23,901 nucleotides of DNA. Origin: Saccoglossus kowalevskii (taxonomy: Eukaryota; Hemichordata; Enteropneusta; Harrimaniidae). Position 1 is the stretch's first letter; each line of letters begins with the position of its first letter. The stretch spans positions 47,768 to 71,668 of the forward strand of contig NW_003139825.1 in NCBI RefSeq assembly GCF_000003605.2. The letters are read 5' to 3'. The notes beneath the pieces were generated by a model. It did not search any database. It saw only the letters and a program-made list of their open reading frames with translations, and was not told the origin of the DNA. Below, piece by piece: positions 12,601 through 23,199 of this stretch. A program made the translations under genes and the position numbers.

Positions 12601-15600
12601 ACCTACTTTCTAAACACTTACGACTCTTACGATGCCATTGGGCGTTGGAACAAAAAAGAAACTCGATGGATACAATGATACTCTGGAACAGAGATCACAC
12701 ATGGTAAAACAGTGTTACTTCCAGATTGATTGATTGATTGATTGATTGATTGACTGATTGATTTACTAGTGTAAAATACAATAATTCTAATTATAACAAC
12801 TCATCTGTTAATATCTTGTGCAGCGAAGAACACTAAAATTTAACATTTTTTTATATATATCAAAAACTTTGTTATATAGAATGATACAAACATTTTTCTG
12901 ACAATTTTATATAGACAAAAAATCCAAGATTAGAAAGCTCGTCTTCATTATACTTTATAATACATATTCGCACAGTTTGATCTGCTTTATTTATAACGTC
13001 AACATTTTTGTTGTTAGAAGATGTTCAGCAAGTCCATGATTTTCTTCTTATTATTATTTACCCGTGTTTAAAATAAAACAAGTTTTTATTATCTGAAGAA
13101 ATACTTGACATGTAATATAAAGGTGGCACTCAATAATAATTGTTGTTGATAAAAATATCATGATTACAAGGCATGTTTTATCTTCATCTTGTATCTTCTG
13201 TAACATAAATGGATAGTCTCAATTGTCTTCGGTTTGGTAATTACAGTTCTGTATTTCTATGTACAGTGCAAACTGTGTTTCTGTTATCAATTTACTTAGG
13301 ATCGAATAGATAAAATTTGTGAATCTGAAATCAATAAATTAATGAATCTAAATTTAACTGAATCAATTTATTCTAAGCATGCGCAATTGTTCTGTCAGTG
13401 TTCATGGAAATTCGCAGTCCGAATTAGTAGTCGCTTTCCAGGCTTCTCCTGAACGGGGACTAATAATGTAAGGGAGTTATGTAGCTTCGAGAGTGCGTTT
13501 ATGATATTTTTTAGATCACCGTATAAAATAACTTTGTGTTTTTTAAAATCATGTATGGCTTTAGATGGAACATTTCACCGTGCGGCGATGTATAAAGTCA
13601 TTTAAATTATATCTATAAGGCGTTTCAAATTACATAACACGCCAAGAACATCTACAATGAAACAAAACTAGCATAAGAACAAATCGCTTAATAGAACGTC
13701 ATGGAGACATTGTCTCATTCGCGCAGTTGACGACATCAGACAAATCGACACGCTCCTCGATATTGATTCAACATTATCGGTGAGAATGTAGTGAAACATC
13801 CCACAATTTAGTCTGTGACAAATCACTCGGCTTTACTTCAATTGAGAGATATCGTGACGACTTGAATGCAAGAAAAATGTGTGAACATATTCCATAAACA
13901 AATCTTGCCTACAAACTAGTCTCGATCATTATAGCGCTGGAAGTTGCACACTACCCTAACCCGCCAGCAAAATCGATTCTTTTCATAAACCCATTCGACT
14001 GCATTTAATATATATATATATATTAACTTGTGGAAATGTAATTATTATTGTTGTTTATATTATGTAGTTTCAACTGAACTATCGACACTAATCAACGACA
14101 GCGTCAAATCATATTTTACATTCTGTTGCAGCATGCACACATTATCAGCCAACTATAATACCATAGAAGCATTCCCCGTTTAATGCAGACAAACACAGTT
14201 GATAACCAGGGGTCACCAATTCTGTGGTGGACTGTAATATCTCAACAACGTACCTACAAATATAATTTGCATACGTGAAAGCTGTCTTTCACAGTCCGTA
14301 TTTGTTTTTGTTTTTTACAATGGACAACATACAACAAGTATGTGATAATGATTATAGTATTGAAAGAGCGTCGTTTCTGTACAAAGCTATCAATCATGAG
14401 AATAGTCTGCTGACTATTCTAATATTTTTTTTATCTACACTTCTGAATCAAAATCTTCATTAACATAGACAAGCTGTTTTGCCAGAGGATTACCTACTAA
14501 AATAAACTGTTTTCTGTTATACTGCTGCAATGTGATTCAATTAAAACTAAATCGGCGTGTAAATTGATTCTACATTTTATCGAGACGAGATTCTAATGAA
14601 TTTTGTGATATTAACAACAAACTATTTCGATTTTCTGGTATATATAAATATATTTTTCACATTTTATTATTTTAAAATGTCCAATGTGACTCTTTGTATA
14701 TGACGAATAAAAATATATGTGGGTGGAACACCGTTAATGAAGAACAATCTTAATAGCAAAAAGCTCATTCAAACCACTGCATTCGAAATACTGATCGTCG
14801 ATATTATTGAGGCCACCAAGTAATCTTGATAATATGACCTGACAAATTGGTTACTATGACAACCTATCGACAAAAGTAGCAACTAATTAAGTGCAACTGC
14901 GATTTCATTTAGTTTCTTAATAAATTAAAGCAGACAGATTATTCAGCCGACTGGGGTTGCCAGAGTAATAACGCATTAGGAATCGTATGTGGACAACCGT
15001 GAATAGTTCCAGCAAAGAATTTGTAATTAGGTATTTTTATTGAAGTAACAATGGATTTTCAAGATAATCACCAAATATTCTGTCAAAACATGTAGCATCG
15101 TACAGCTCAATGATTCCCCTCAAAATATGCAGACCTTTTTCGTCTGTTAATGAGCGTGCATTCACGATTATAGTCTATAATTGGCATTGTACTACATTAG
15201 TAACCCAAAGTCTAGCTATCGCTAGTATAGACAGCACTGGATCGAGCTAACAGTTACATAGATAGCACTGGTTCGAGTTAATAGTTACATTGACTACACT
15301 GGATCGGGCTAACAGTTACATTGATAACACTGGATCGAGCTAACAGTTACATTGATAGCATTGGTTCGAATTAATAGTTACATTGACAACACTGGATCGA
15401 GCTAACAGTTACATTGACAACACTGGATCGAGCTAACATTTACATTGACAACACTGGATCGAGCTAACAGTTACATAGACAGCATTGGTTCGAGTTAATA
15501 GTTACATTGACAACACTGGATCGAGCTAACATTTACATTGACAACACTGGATCGAGCTAACAGTTACATTGACAGCACTGGGTCGAGTTAAGAGTTACAT

Positions 15601-18600
15601 TGACAACACTGGATCGAGTTAGCAGTTACATTGACAATACTGGTTCGAGTTAATAGTTACATTGACAACAATGGATCGAGCTAACATTGATATTGACAAC
15701 ACTGGATCGAGCTAAGAGTTACATTGACAGCACTAGGTCGAGTTAAGAGTTACATTGACAACACTGGATCGAGCTAACAGTTACATTGACAGCATTGGTT
15801 CGAGTTAATAGTTACATTGACAACACTGGATCGAGCTAACATTTACATTGACAACACTGGATCGAGCTAACAGTTACATAGACAGCACTGGTTCAAGTTA
15901 ATAGTTACATTGACAACACTGGATCGGGCTAACAGTTACATTGACAACACTGGATCGAGCTAACAGTTACATTGACAGCATTGGTTCGAGTTAATAGTTA
16001 CATTGACAACACTGGATCGAGCTAACATTTACATTGACAACACTGGATCGAGCTAACAGTTACATTGACAACACTGGGTCGAGTTAAGAGTTACATTGAC
16101 AACACTGGATCGGGCTAACAGTTACATTGACAACACTGGATCGAGCTAACAGTTACGTTGACAACACTGGTTCGAGTTAACAGTTACATTGACAACACTG
16201 GTTCGAGTTAATAGTCACATTGACATCACTCGTTCGAGTTAACAGTTACATTGGCAGCACTCGTTCGAGTTAACAGTTACATTGACAACATTGGGTCGAA
16301 CTAACAGTTACATGGACAGCACTGGGTCGTGTTAACACTTTAATAGACAACACTAGGTAGAGCTAATTATGTCGTGGGCAATACTAGGTTGAGCTAACTG
16401 TTTCACGACAACACTAGGTAGAGCTAACTGTGTCGTGGGCAACACTATGTCGAGCTAATTGTTTCACGGCAACACTAGGTCGAGTTAACTGTTTCATGGG
16501 CAATACTAGGTTGAGCTAACTGTTTCGTGGGCAATATTGGGTCGATCTACAGATGCATAGACACCATTGATTTGGGCTAGCAGTTACATGAACAACAATG
16601 GGTCGAGGTAAAAGTGGCATGGGCAACGTTAGCTCATTGTCATAGTTTCCCGGGCGACATCGGTACAAGAAAACAGTAATAAATTGGTTTGGGTTGTCGG
16701 TTTCATAGACAGCATTGGTTCGTGTTATCAATTCCATGGACATCACGGGTTCGCTCTTTTTGAATATATCTATATGCTTTCACTTCCTATACAAGTCAGA
16801 CACCAAATAAATAAAGTGGATTATTATTATTATTATGATTATTTTTGTGTTTCAGTGAAACGTAGTATTCCAAGTTCGTCGTAAAACATTTCTCTAAATG
16901 TCTATATCTATCACATCACTATACTAGTCAGGAAATATATGATTCGATATCTCAAGCTGCATTAAAGTTGTTTGGTGTATCGTCATTCTTAGTGTCATTT
17001 TATTGTGTGTACATAAGGAGCTGATGGTTCCAGTTATTATAATCTTATTCGTATATATTCATGTGCGTTGATTAGTGATCAGTTTATATCCAGGTATAAA
17101 CTGCACAATAGAAACATGATAATAATTAGGACTGTTTCCTTGGTTAAAGTTAATTGGAACAATTTAAAGTTTGACATTTAACAAAAATAATTGTTGTGAA
17201 TTAAATACTTATATTCCCGGCAATCTACAGGAAAATATATTCCAATTAGAAATTTATGTTTCTTTAGTACAGAACTGATATAATAGGAAATAACATATTT
17301 AATTTTAAATTACCTTCAATTAATATCAATCAACATGTTGCGTCATTCTGTTTCTATGCCCCAATTAACATAATATTATAGAACAATAGAGTTTATGAGA
17401 TACAGATAGCAATCAAAGATTTAAACCTTAGAATTCGTCGCAAAGTATTGGTATTATTGTACTCACACATCTCGGCAATGATCTCACTGTCATCGGTCAA
17501 CTGTTCACATTGAAAATAAAAACATATTCGATATATCGAACCCATGTACAGTTTAGCTAATTTGAATATTATGATTTCCCCCACCCACCAAAACACATAT
17601 ATTTATTATTGATTGTTATTTTTCATACTATTAAATACTAATTTGGTGACATTTTAATTATTTTAGAACACACGTGTTTTATTTCACTTTGCTTAAAATT
17701 CTTATGTTCTATGTGAATGTACGCGTGTTTAAGACCGGAAATTGGCCAATCAACTGACATTGGTAGAGTTACTCACGATTGAAAATGCCTTTGGAATAAA
17801 AAACGCTTTTTACTGGAATTGAGATGAAAGTATTCGTAAAGAAAAGTCTATTTACACTAAATGATGGCCACGTGACTTTTAGACATAATAAAACCAATTT
17901 CAACTCAGTAGGTATCAGTAAAACCTACAGATGAAAACAAAGGAAGGGTCCACCGTCTGCTCACTGTATAAATAGCCCCGATGCGCGCAAGTGGCGAAAT
18001 ATAACAAAGCACGTTGGTATACGGAGTTTGGCATATATTACCTCAGTGAATGAAATGAGATATGAAATGAGGTTGGGAAATTAATCACGAGCGCGATTAC
18101 CGGGATACGGTGTGACAGATGTAACAATCATATTAATTCCGTTCTCTAATTATCAGCCGGTGAAGATATGAGATAGACTGTATACATATGAAATGATACT
18201 GTGACATATCTGATGCCATAGAAAAACACTAATCAAATGTGACAACACTTATATGTTTTTTTTAGCCGAGTATGATTTGTTTCATAGCCGCGGCAATACT
18301 GAACAGTAGATCCCGACAATGAAAATACACACACGTACGGCCACAGAAGACACTTGCCAAAGCATTTAAATAACAGCATACACATCCAACCCATTTTTAT
18401 CAATTAAGTCGAGGTCGCGTTGAAATGTATATTTCGTTTTCACGTGTGTTCCAATGAATGACTAAATGGATGTAGTAAGCTAGCACGGTAAGTGATAAAT
18501 AGAGGCATACAATGCAACGATGAGAACTATTTTCTGACGCATAAAATACCGATAAACAGGTGTGTTCTTAGGTTATCGTTAGGTTAACCACAATACACCG

Positions 18601-19521
18601 TAAGTTATAATTTGTTCATCCAAGGTTATTTTCGTGGCACCCGGTCATGTAAATATGATTGTCTCATTTGATATCAATTCACAGTTATGCTTATAAATGA
18701 TTACTACTCCCAGTATTAACGAACATACTGATAATACACACCGACAAAAATAAAACCCCTCCCGATGAGTCGAGTTTTTCAGTTGGGCGTTAAAACATTT
18801 CTGGAATTTGAATTTATATATGGTCCAAAACACACATTTTATAGTTAATTACACAATGACACCTGTATTATGTGTCTGAGTAGCTAGGCATACTACACCA
18901 GACTGTATTGTGTTCGTACAATGGGCCAGATATGTTACAAAAGGAACCGTAGAAAAACTGTCTTTATTCACGTCAAATTGTACTGTATTTTAGCGTTAGG
19001 TATAATACTCTCGTTCCACTTACCTGTGGTAGACTAAACAGCGCACTGAAGGCATATGCTACCATGATCATTATTTTCACTCGCTGTGGACCCTGATTAC
19101 GACTCAACGGGTGAATAATGGCTATGTACCGGTCGACACTGATGGCGACCATGATAAAAGTTGACATGTATAGCCCGAACATCACTAGAAACTTGACGAT
19201 TTTACACATAAAGTTCCCACCAAGCCATCTGACCGTGCCATACCATATGGCGTTGGACAGCATTAGGGTGTACGTGACGGTTAAGTCTGCAATGGCCAGG
19301 TGCAGTATCAGCATATTTACTGTAGACTTCCGTCGACGTATACGATATAAAGTGATAAACGTAGCAACATTACCAACCGTCGAGAAGAAAATCATGAAAC
19401 AGCAGACGATCACTTTCGCTAGCGCATAATCGTCAAACGACGGCATGAGCTCAAAACCTGAATAATTGCCACTCATATTATACGAATAAATTTCGTAGTC
19501 GACTGCGTGGCTACTCTCCAT
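3202..19521 (-). CDS. GnRHR-like: GnRH receptor-like G-protein-coupled receptor (GnRH/AKH/corazonin superfamily), 3 coding exons, 379 aa
   Basis: Rhodopsin-class receptor of the plasma membrane, expected to bind a GnRH/AKH/corazonin-type neuropeptide and signal through G proteins, usually Gq. Joining 19521-19024, 5107-4912 and 3647-3202 gives 1,140 nt with no internal stop. What the protein shows: N-glycosylation sites N15-M-S and N19-Y-S in the extracellular N-terminus; TM1 about 34-58 with G50-N51; TM2 68-90 with LAIAD (D79 = 2.50); C106 and C182, the expected TM3-ECL2 disulfide; D130-R-Y; SLPQ-VLIFRV across TM4/ECL2; EWQEQLY-like block V191-WQEQLY197 before TM5; TM6 255-283 with W270-T-P-Y-Y; TM7 with N307-P-V-V-Y311; then a roughly 65-residue Ser/Thr-rich tail with C319 as a possible palmitoylation site. 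Length and intron positions fit GnRH receptors, and the tail resembles non-mammalian types. Odd points: N269 replaces the usual Cys of CWxP, and pocket positions 2.61 and 3.32 are uncharged. AKH or corazonin receptor is the alternative assignment. Confidence 0.9.
3648..4911 (-). other. Intron 2 (1,264 bp, phase 1)
   Basis: Bounded by GTGAGT at 4911-4906 and TTTTTCACCAACAG at its 3' end on the minus strand. It contains one copy of a dispersed hairpin repeat at 3970-4078. The rest is AT-rich with no recognisable element. Confidence 0.88.
3970..4078 (+). repeat. Dispersed hairpin repeat, copy 1 (intron 2)
   Basis: Contains ATGGCCGCC, then TCTCG (3985-3989), a 7-nt spacer and CGAGA (3997-4001) forming a short hairpin, then GACTTG, CAAATAATG, CACCGCGTCC and CTGAT in the same order and orientation as at 9331-9443. 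Overall similarity is roughly 70% by eye, so it looks like an old copy of a dispersed element. Confidence 0.6.
4912..5107 (-). CDS. GnRHR-like: Exon 2 of the GnRH receptor-like gene: ECL2 and TM5 (residues 167-231)
   Basis: The acceptor reads TGTATTTTCACAG just above 5107, and the exon opens with VLIFRVVKG in phase 0, directly continuing SLPQ of exon 1. It carries C182, the ECL2 partner for C106, the WQEQLY block typical of GnRH receptors, and TM5 with a conserved-looking Y-x-F-P (206-209). It ends AAAAAG followed by GTGAGT (donor G at 4911), leaving one base of a split codon, so it is 196 nt with phase 1 at its 3' end. A frame ATG at 5125 lies before the acceptor and is intronic. Confidence 0.92.
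5824..5850 (+). repeat. (TTTG)n microsatellite, about 6.75 units
   Basis: Six perfect TTTG units followed by TTT, inside intron 1. Confidence 0.95.
6325..6332. promoter_or_regulatory. Perfect CRE palindrome TGACGTCA
   Basis: Exact cAMP-response element consensus inside intron 1. A single site without a supporting cluster, so its activity is only a possibility. Confidence 0.2.
7427..7560. mobile_element. Candidate miniature inverted-repeat element bounded by TTAA (134 bp)
   Basis: TTAAAGGGCGGTGGT at 7427-7441 and its exact reverse complement ACCACCGCCCTTTAA at 7546-7560. The outer four bases on each side are TTAA, the target-site sequence of piggyBac-type transposons, leaving 11-bp terminal inverted repeats beginning AGGGCGG. 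Internally there is a perfect palindrome CACGCGC-A-GCGCGTG (7442-7456) and GTACACA / TGTGTAC (7469-7475 / 7496-7502). It is too short to encode a transposase, so it would be non-autonomous. TTAA may instead be part of a longer TIR. Confidence 0.5.
7561..7790. other. CpG-richer island beside the TTAA element
   Basis: Noticeably more CG dinucleotides than the surrounding DNA (CGCGTG, CCCGCGCG, GTGCGC). Includes a palindrome TACGCATGCGTA (7627-7638), extended by CACC and GGTG with a one-base bulge. It may be part of the same insertion as 7427-7560 or an intronic regulatory block; no gene is visible. Confidence 0.35.
9331..9443 (+). repeat. Dispersed hairpin repeat, copy 2 (intron 1)
   Basis: Same ordered blocks as at 3970-4078: AAATGGCC, GGCCGCC, TCTCG (9353-9357) with a 7-nt spacer and CGAGA (9365-9369), GACTTG, CAAATAATG, CACCGCGTCC, CTGAT. 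This copy has an extra 7-nt duplication (ATGGCCC) near its start. The minus-strand frame across it is open but shows no protein family. Confidence 0.6.
9577..9961 (+). repeat. Diverged direct duplication at 270-bp offset
   Basis: 9577-9691 and 9847-9961 share ordered blocks: GCG-TTGAAATTGA-ACTC, GTG-AAC-T-TAAC, GTG, TTG/GCTC-TTTCTAAGT-like, then AACCA-GAG-TTTAG-like and GATT. They are separated by about 155 bp with no clear similarity. They look like two old copies of one repeat or a decayed segmental duplication. Confidence 0.5.
12724..12763 (+). repeat. (GATT)n microsatellite, 10 units with one variant
   Basis: Seven GATT units, one GACT, then two GATT, inside intron 1. Confidence 0.95.
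14008..14023. repeat. (AT)n run, 8 units
   Basis: Sixteen bases of alternating A and T in intron 1. Confidence 0.85.
15232..16753 (+). repeat. 31-bp minisatellite, about 49 units, with higher-order structure
   Basis: The unit reads roughly CAACACTGGATCGAGCTAAC followed by AGTTACATTGA. The first 37 units (15232-16378) are all exactly 31 bp with only substitutions. From 16379 on, 30-bp units appear and identity falls, until only traces such as CAGCATTGGTTCG (16710) remain. Three subtypes recur: GGATCGAGCTAACAG, GGATCGAGCTAACATT and GGTTCGAGTTAATAG. The block 15790-15975 is nearly repeated at 15976-16161 (about 6 differences in 186 bp). It lies in intron 1 and encodes nothing: 31 is not a multiple of 3 and TAA recurs. 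Confidence 0.95.
16821..16843 (+). repeat. (TTA)n microsatellite
   Basis: TTATTATTATTATTATGATT-type run just past the minisatellite, in intron 1. Confidence 0.85.
19024..19521 (-). CDS. GnRHR-like: Exon 1 of the GnRH receptor-like gene: N-terminus to TM4 (residues 1-166)
   Basis: Starts at ATG 19521-19519, with A at -3 and G at +4. An in-frame TAA at 19533-19531 lies only three codons upstream, so the start cannot be further out in this frame unless an upstream exon is spliced in. The exon ends in ...SLPQ with CAG followed by GTAAGT (donor G at 19023), a near-perfect 5' splice site in phase 0. Reading on into the intron adds unrelated residues and a stop about 16 codons later, which supports splicing here. 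498 nt encode the extracellular N-terminus, TM1-TM4 and the DRY motif. Untranslated sequence probably continues above 19521, but no cap site is evident. Confidence 0.92.
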
Positions 19522-20599
19522 ACTGCTCACTTATGAAACGCGACGGGTTTTGTCTCGATGATGCGACTCCCCGGCAACGTGTTCTGTCGCTGTCGTAAAC
19601 GCAGGAAGCGGATATGACTCAAAGTAGATCAAGGTGAATTCAGCGCTAGCATTGTCGGGAAAATATAGTTTCATTATCCAGCGCTGCGTATAATATTGAA
19701 ACAATCTTCGATGAGATGTACAGAGGTAAATGGAAAGATGAAAACAACCCAGCGAACCGTTTTTTTGGATGTGTGATTTCAAATTGTGGTTCTCTGTAAT
19801 ATAGCCAGAATGTGTTCATTTATGACGATTTCCGTCCCTAATCCCACCAATTACATCCATCGACTAGTCGGTGCTCAGCACGTCAGCAATATATGTGAAC
19901 TTCCGTTGTTATGTGGGTCCGTTGACGTCTGCACACAATATCTGATGAGAAATAAAAATAGACAAATCCGCTGGCAAAGATGAACCAAAGCGAATAATTA
20001 ACCCCCAGGCACGTATACGACCATTATGCGCCTGTTTACGAAAACGACAGGCTGTCCCGTGCATTATTAGCACTGCAATTAAATACTACGTTAACAACAA
20101 CACAAGTGAGAATTTTCTAACGAAAGAAATATGTACATTACCATCTATTTCCGTCCCGTCATTCAAAATTCCCGACGAATCAATGCCGCATTTCCGTAGG
20201 CACGCCACAGCGAAGCATGTGTTAATTCAAAATGAACGAAACCATGCACAAGACAAAATATGATATAAATATAAAATTTATAAACCAACCTGATCAGGTT
20301 AAATCATCTGGTAATTCAATCGACATGCCTGACCATGTTCTTGTAGAAACGAACAACTATGCCAAGTAATTCTGATCGATCCTTGTCCCGGTGGCTGTAA
20401 CATACAAGACGATGTAATTTTACACTTGCGTTAGCAAGAAAAAATCATCAAGAGCGAAAGCAGCCGAGCCGTGGATAAATTGGGTTAGGTTATTTTCAGT
20501 CTGGTGCGGATTACATTTAAGCGTCACAAATATATACTAGTATACACATAAACACTACAGCCAAGCAAATATTGAGCGAATTGCTTCGCCCTCTACGTC
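19522..20599. other. Presumed 5' flank / promoter side of the receptor gene
   Basis: The stretch directly above the ATG (to about 19660) is less AT-rich and may be 5' UTR. No convincing TATA box, initiator or upstream coding exon is seen. A 14-bp palindrome AACCTGATCAGGTT lies at 20287-20300 and may be chance. Confidence 0.35.
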
Positions 20600-20800
20600 A
20601 ATGTATATCTATGAAGCATATAACATAATATGAAGTTATTACGAGGATACATCAAAGTATACACAAAGACAGTACAGCGGCAGTATCGACCGACGCGCAG
20701 TGGAGGTCGATGCGATGATGTACTGTCTGAGTGCATACTTTTAGGTATCTTTGTAATAACCTTAATATTATACATCTTTTCCTTCCAAGGATATATCATG
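20600..20800. repeat. Long imperfect palindrome (hairpin) of about 200 bp
   Basis: Arms 20600-20691 and 20705-20800 are about three-quarters complementary around a 13-nt loop. Exact paired blocks include AGACAGTACA (20667-20676) with TGTACTGTCT (20719-20728), ATCGACC with GGTCGAT nearest the loop, AAAGTAT with ATACTTT, GATAC with GTATC, and GTTATTAC with GTAATAAC. Weaker pairing may continue outward past both ends. It could be a foldback/MITE remnant or a transcribed hairpin. The symmetry explains the open frames found on both strands here. Confidence 0.75.
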
Positions 20801-23199
20801 GGAATACCGAAATCCAAAATGTTTAGAACAGAATCAGCGAACTTCTTTGTGTGAAGCCCGGCCAAACCTTGGTGGCAGCCATGTTTACTTTATTTTCTAG
20901 ATTTTTCGATTAACTTTTTTTTAAATAAATAAATATTAGAATGAATAAGAAATATAAACAGGAAACTAGTTCGCTTGCTATTACGTAATTGCACATAACG
21001 TCTCAGTATAACAAGGGTAATGTACCATATTGATTACAAACCTCACAATATATCACACGTAGTTGTAAGAGTATAATGCTGTACACTACTGTGTTCCGTC
21101 TAAATGAAAAAAGTCATAATATTGGAAGGTAGACACGCGGTACTGTGGGTAGTGTGATTAAATACATGTTAACTACACAAATGGCGAAACTACTTCTTTA
21201 AGAACTTTGGGTGTGATCAGCCGATTATTATTCTAGAAGCAACACTAGTCTTAACACGATAACTTGGAGGCGTAGTAAATACCTTAACCCCCGATCTTAC
21301 CCGAACTTGTACATTGAAGTTAATCATGAATAAAGACAGTCCCTATAGATAGAGACTGTCGGGTTGGCAGCAGGCAGAAATAAAAAGGTACAACTGAGTC
21401 AATCTTGGGCATTATATACTAGTTACTATAAGAATAAGCGAACGATTCCCGTTTGTTTCATGACAAAGTTCACGTATAAAGTGCTGCTCACATATTTTGA
21501 TTGTTTCTCGATTAATGTTTTCTGTTAACACGGGTTAATGGTGCTATGACTTTACGACATCAGCCGCACTCATTACAATGAAAACAAAATGTTATGTTCC
21601 ATACATAATTTGGTATCATTCTGAGCGTGTCTTAGGTAACGCCCACAATATCTTTTACCTCAACACTTCTTTTATCTGCGTTCCTGAGTCGCTTACTTTT
21701 ACATTTTTATATTAGCTCTCAAATTTAGACTGCCTGCACATTTATCCAAAATCTCTACATTTCTATTTTTCGCGAATATTTGTTGCTCATCATGCTCAAA
21801 CATTTCTTTAAGTATGTCAAATATTTCAATCGATTGGCACACTGTTTCCAGATGAACCATCTCGGAATAGGAAACCACCGAAATAGGAACAATACATAGT
21901 GACTCATATTTGCGTTTAATATGTGTGTTTTTATATCTAGAATACAATGTATTGAAATGCGAGAAAAACAATTCTGAAAGTTGTTACAATCCGGCCAGGG
22001 ACAATATCATCATGTATATGTTTTAACAAGATGGTTAACAATTAATTACATATTTATTGCATCTGAAGGAATTCGTATTAGAAACACGTGGTGTGAGACA
22101 GCCCCTGGTCACACGATTCCCAGCGATGCAAAACCGCGCCCACGATGGACGAAACAAACGGATAGACCGTTGGGGCAACTTTACAATAACGCCATTTCAT
22201 CATTTTAATACTGGATTGTGTAAAGTGTTCTGATATATTCTCTAAAACAAATGTTTAGACAGAGTTTTATATTATTAACATATTCTGTTTTACAACCGAT
22301 TGTATTTGCGGTCTATCGCGTAGTAAGGTTTCGTTAATTAAAATTCAGCTTAGAGACGGCACGCCGTGTACTTGTTGTTGCAGACTGTACACAGTTAAGA
22401 GCGTCCTTGTCACCATTACAGCGATCGCTGTTCTGTATTTTGAGTAAGATGCTACGGTCTTTGTGATCGTGTCTGCGCTGAAAGCTTTTATTGTCTAAAT
22501 ACACAGTACTGGAAATGTCACGCGTTGACGTCGTTTTATAATTATAGGAGATCATATCGTTGTATTGTTATATACGTACCATTTTTTACGTTTTATCTAC
22601 ATCACATACTAAAGTTGAAAGGTTAATTAATGTACATTAATGCGAATTTAAATGAACAAGTCACGTGAATCACAGTATAATTTATGTTAAACGCGCTGCT
22701 GATTTGATGACTGTTACGCTATAGAAATTGTACTATAATGGAGTTCAATAAAACCTAAATATATATATTACAGCCACCTTGTTATGTGTATATTAAATTG
22801 CTAGTGTATTGTCCATTTCTCACTGTAATATTTCGTAACAGTATGTATTGATTCCTACTATAAATTTTCAATCGATTCTCACAAATGAACACAAATAACA
22901 GTCAATATAAATGTGGTTGAAATAGATGTTATTTGACAAAATTATAAATATATAAAATAATTTCAAGTAAAATTGGCAACACAGGATTACTTTTGTTGTC
23001 AAGTGTTACAAGCGCATGAATCAATGCGCTGTCAACTGTGCAGTTGTAATAATCAATGGAAATTAAAGTCGATTAACTACACTGAGTGTAAAGGTAAGAT
23101 ATATCACAGTGTCCACGCTAACCACTACACTTTAAAACCCTTCATTTTCACTGGCATTTAATTTCACTATTTTGATGTTTTGAGTAATTTCACTGGTTC
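20801..23199. other. Far upstream region, no recognised gene
   Basis: AT-rich sequence with short open frames only. Small structures: a near-perfect palindrome at 21335-21360 (GACAGTC...GACTGTC with CTAT/ATAG inside) and a 7-bp hairpin AGCGCAT/ATGCGCT at 23011-23030. I see no further gene, RNA or element. Confidence 0.5.

Larger units (their letters stand above)
5108..19023 (-). other. Intron 1 (13,916 bp, phase 0)
   Basis: Bounded by GTAAGT at 19023-19018 and TTTTCACAG at its 3' end. This is more than half of the window. It contains a TTTG microsatellite, a TTAA-bounded element with a CpG-richer island, a hairpin-repeat copy, a 270-bp-offset duplication, a GATT microsatellite and a large 31-bp minisatellite, each listed separately. 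The intervening stretches (5126-7426, 7791-9330, 9962-15231, 16754-19023) are AT-rich and show no exon with convincing splice sites or protein similarity on either strand. Confidence 0.85.

Noticed and set aside
15232-16753. CRISPR array or Pol III B-box array
   Set aside because: Units are contiguous with no unique spacers and the genome is animal-like. GGTTCGAGTT only partly matches a B box, with no A box or tRNA fold.
17967-17974. TATAAATA as a plus-strand antisense promoter in intron 1
   Set aside because: A consensus TATA is expected by chance in AT-rich DNA, and no transcript, initiator or open frame follows.
19118-19429. 103-codon plus-strand open frame opposite exon 1
   Set aside because: Shadow of the conserved receptor exon on the other strand, with no recognisable family.
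19522-19530. Longer receptor start using GTG at 19530
   Set aside because: Nuclear animal genes start at ATG. The ATG at 19521 has good context and the in-frame TAA at 19533 closes the frame upstream.
20593-20865. Overlapping open frames on both strands (about 74 and 90 codons)
   Set aside because: The long palindrome makes the two strands similar, so both frames are open together. Neither resembles a protein.
21699-21971. 90-codon minus-strand frame with a fairly protein-like sequence
   Set aside because: It opens with a non-ATG codon and I recognise no family. A CTTTCAG just upstream could be an acceptor, but nothing joins it to the receptor. Kept only as unproven.
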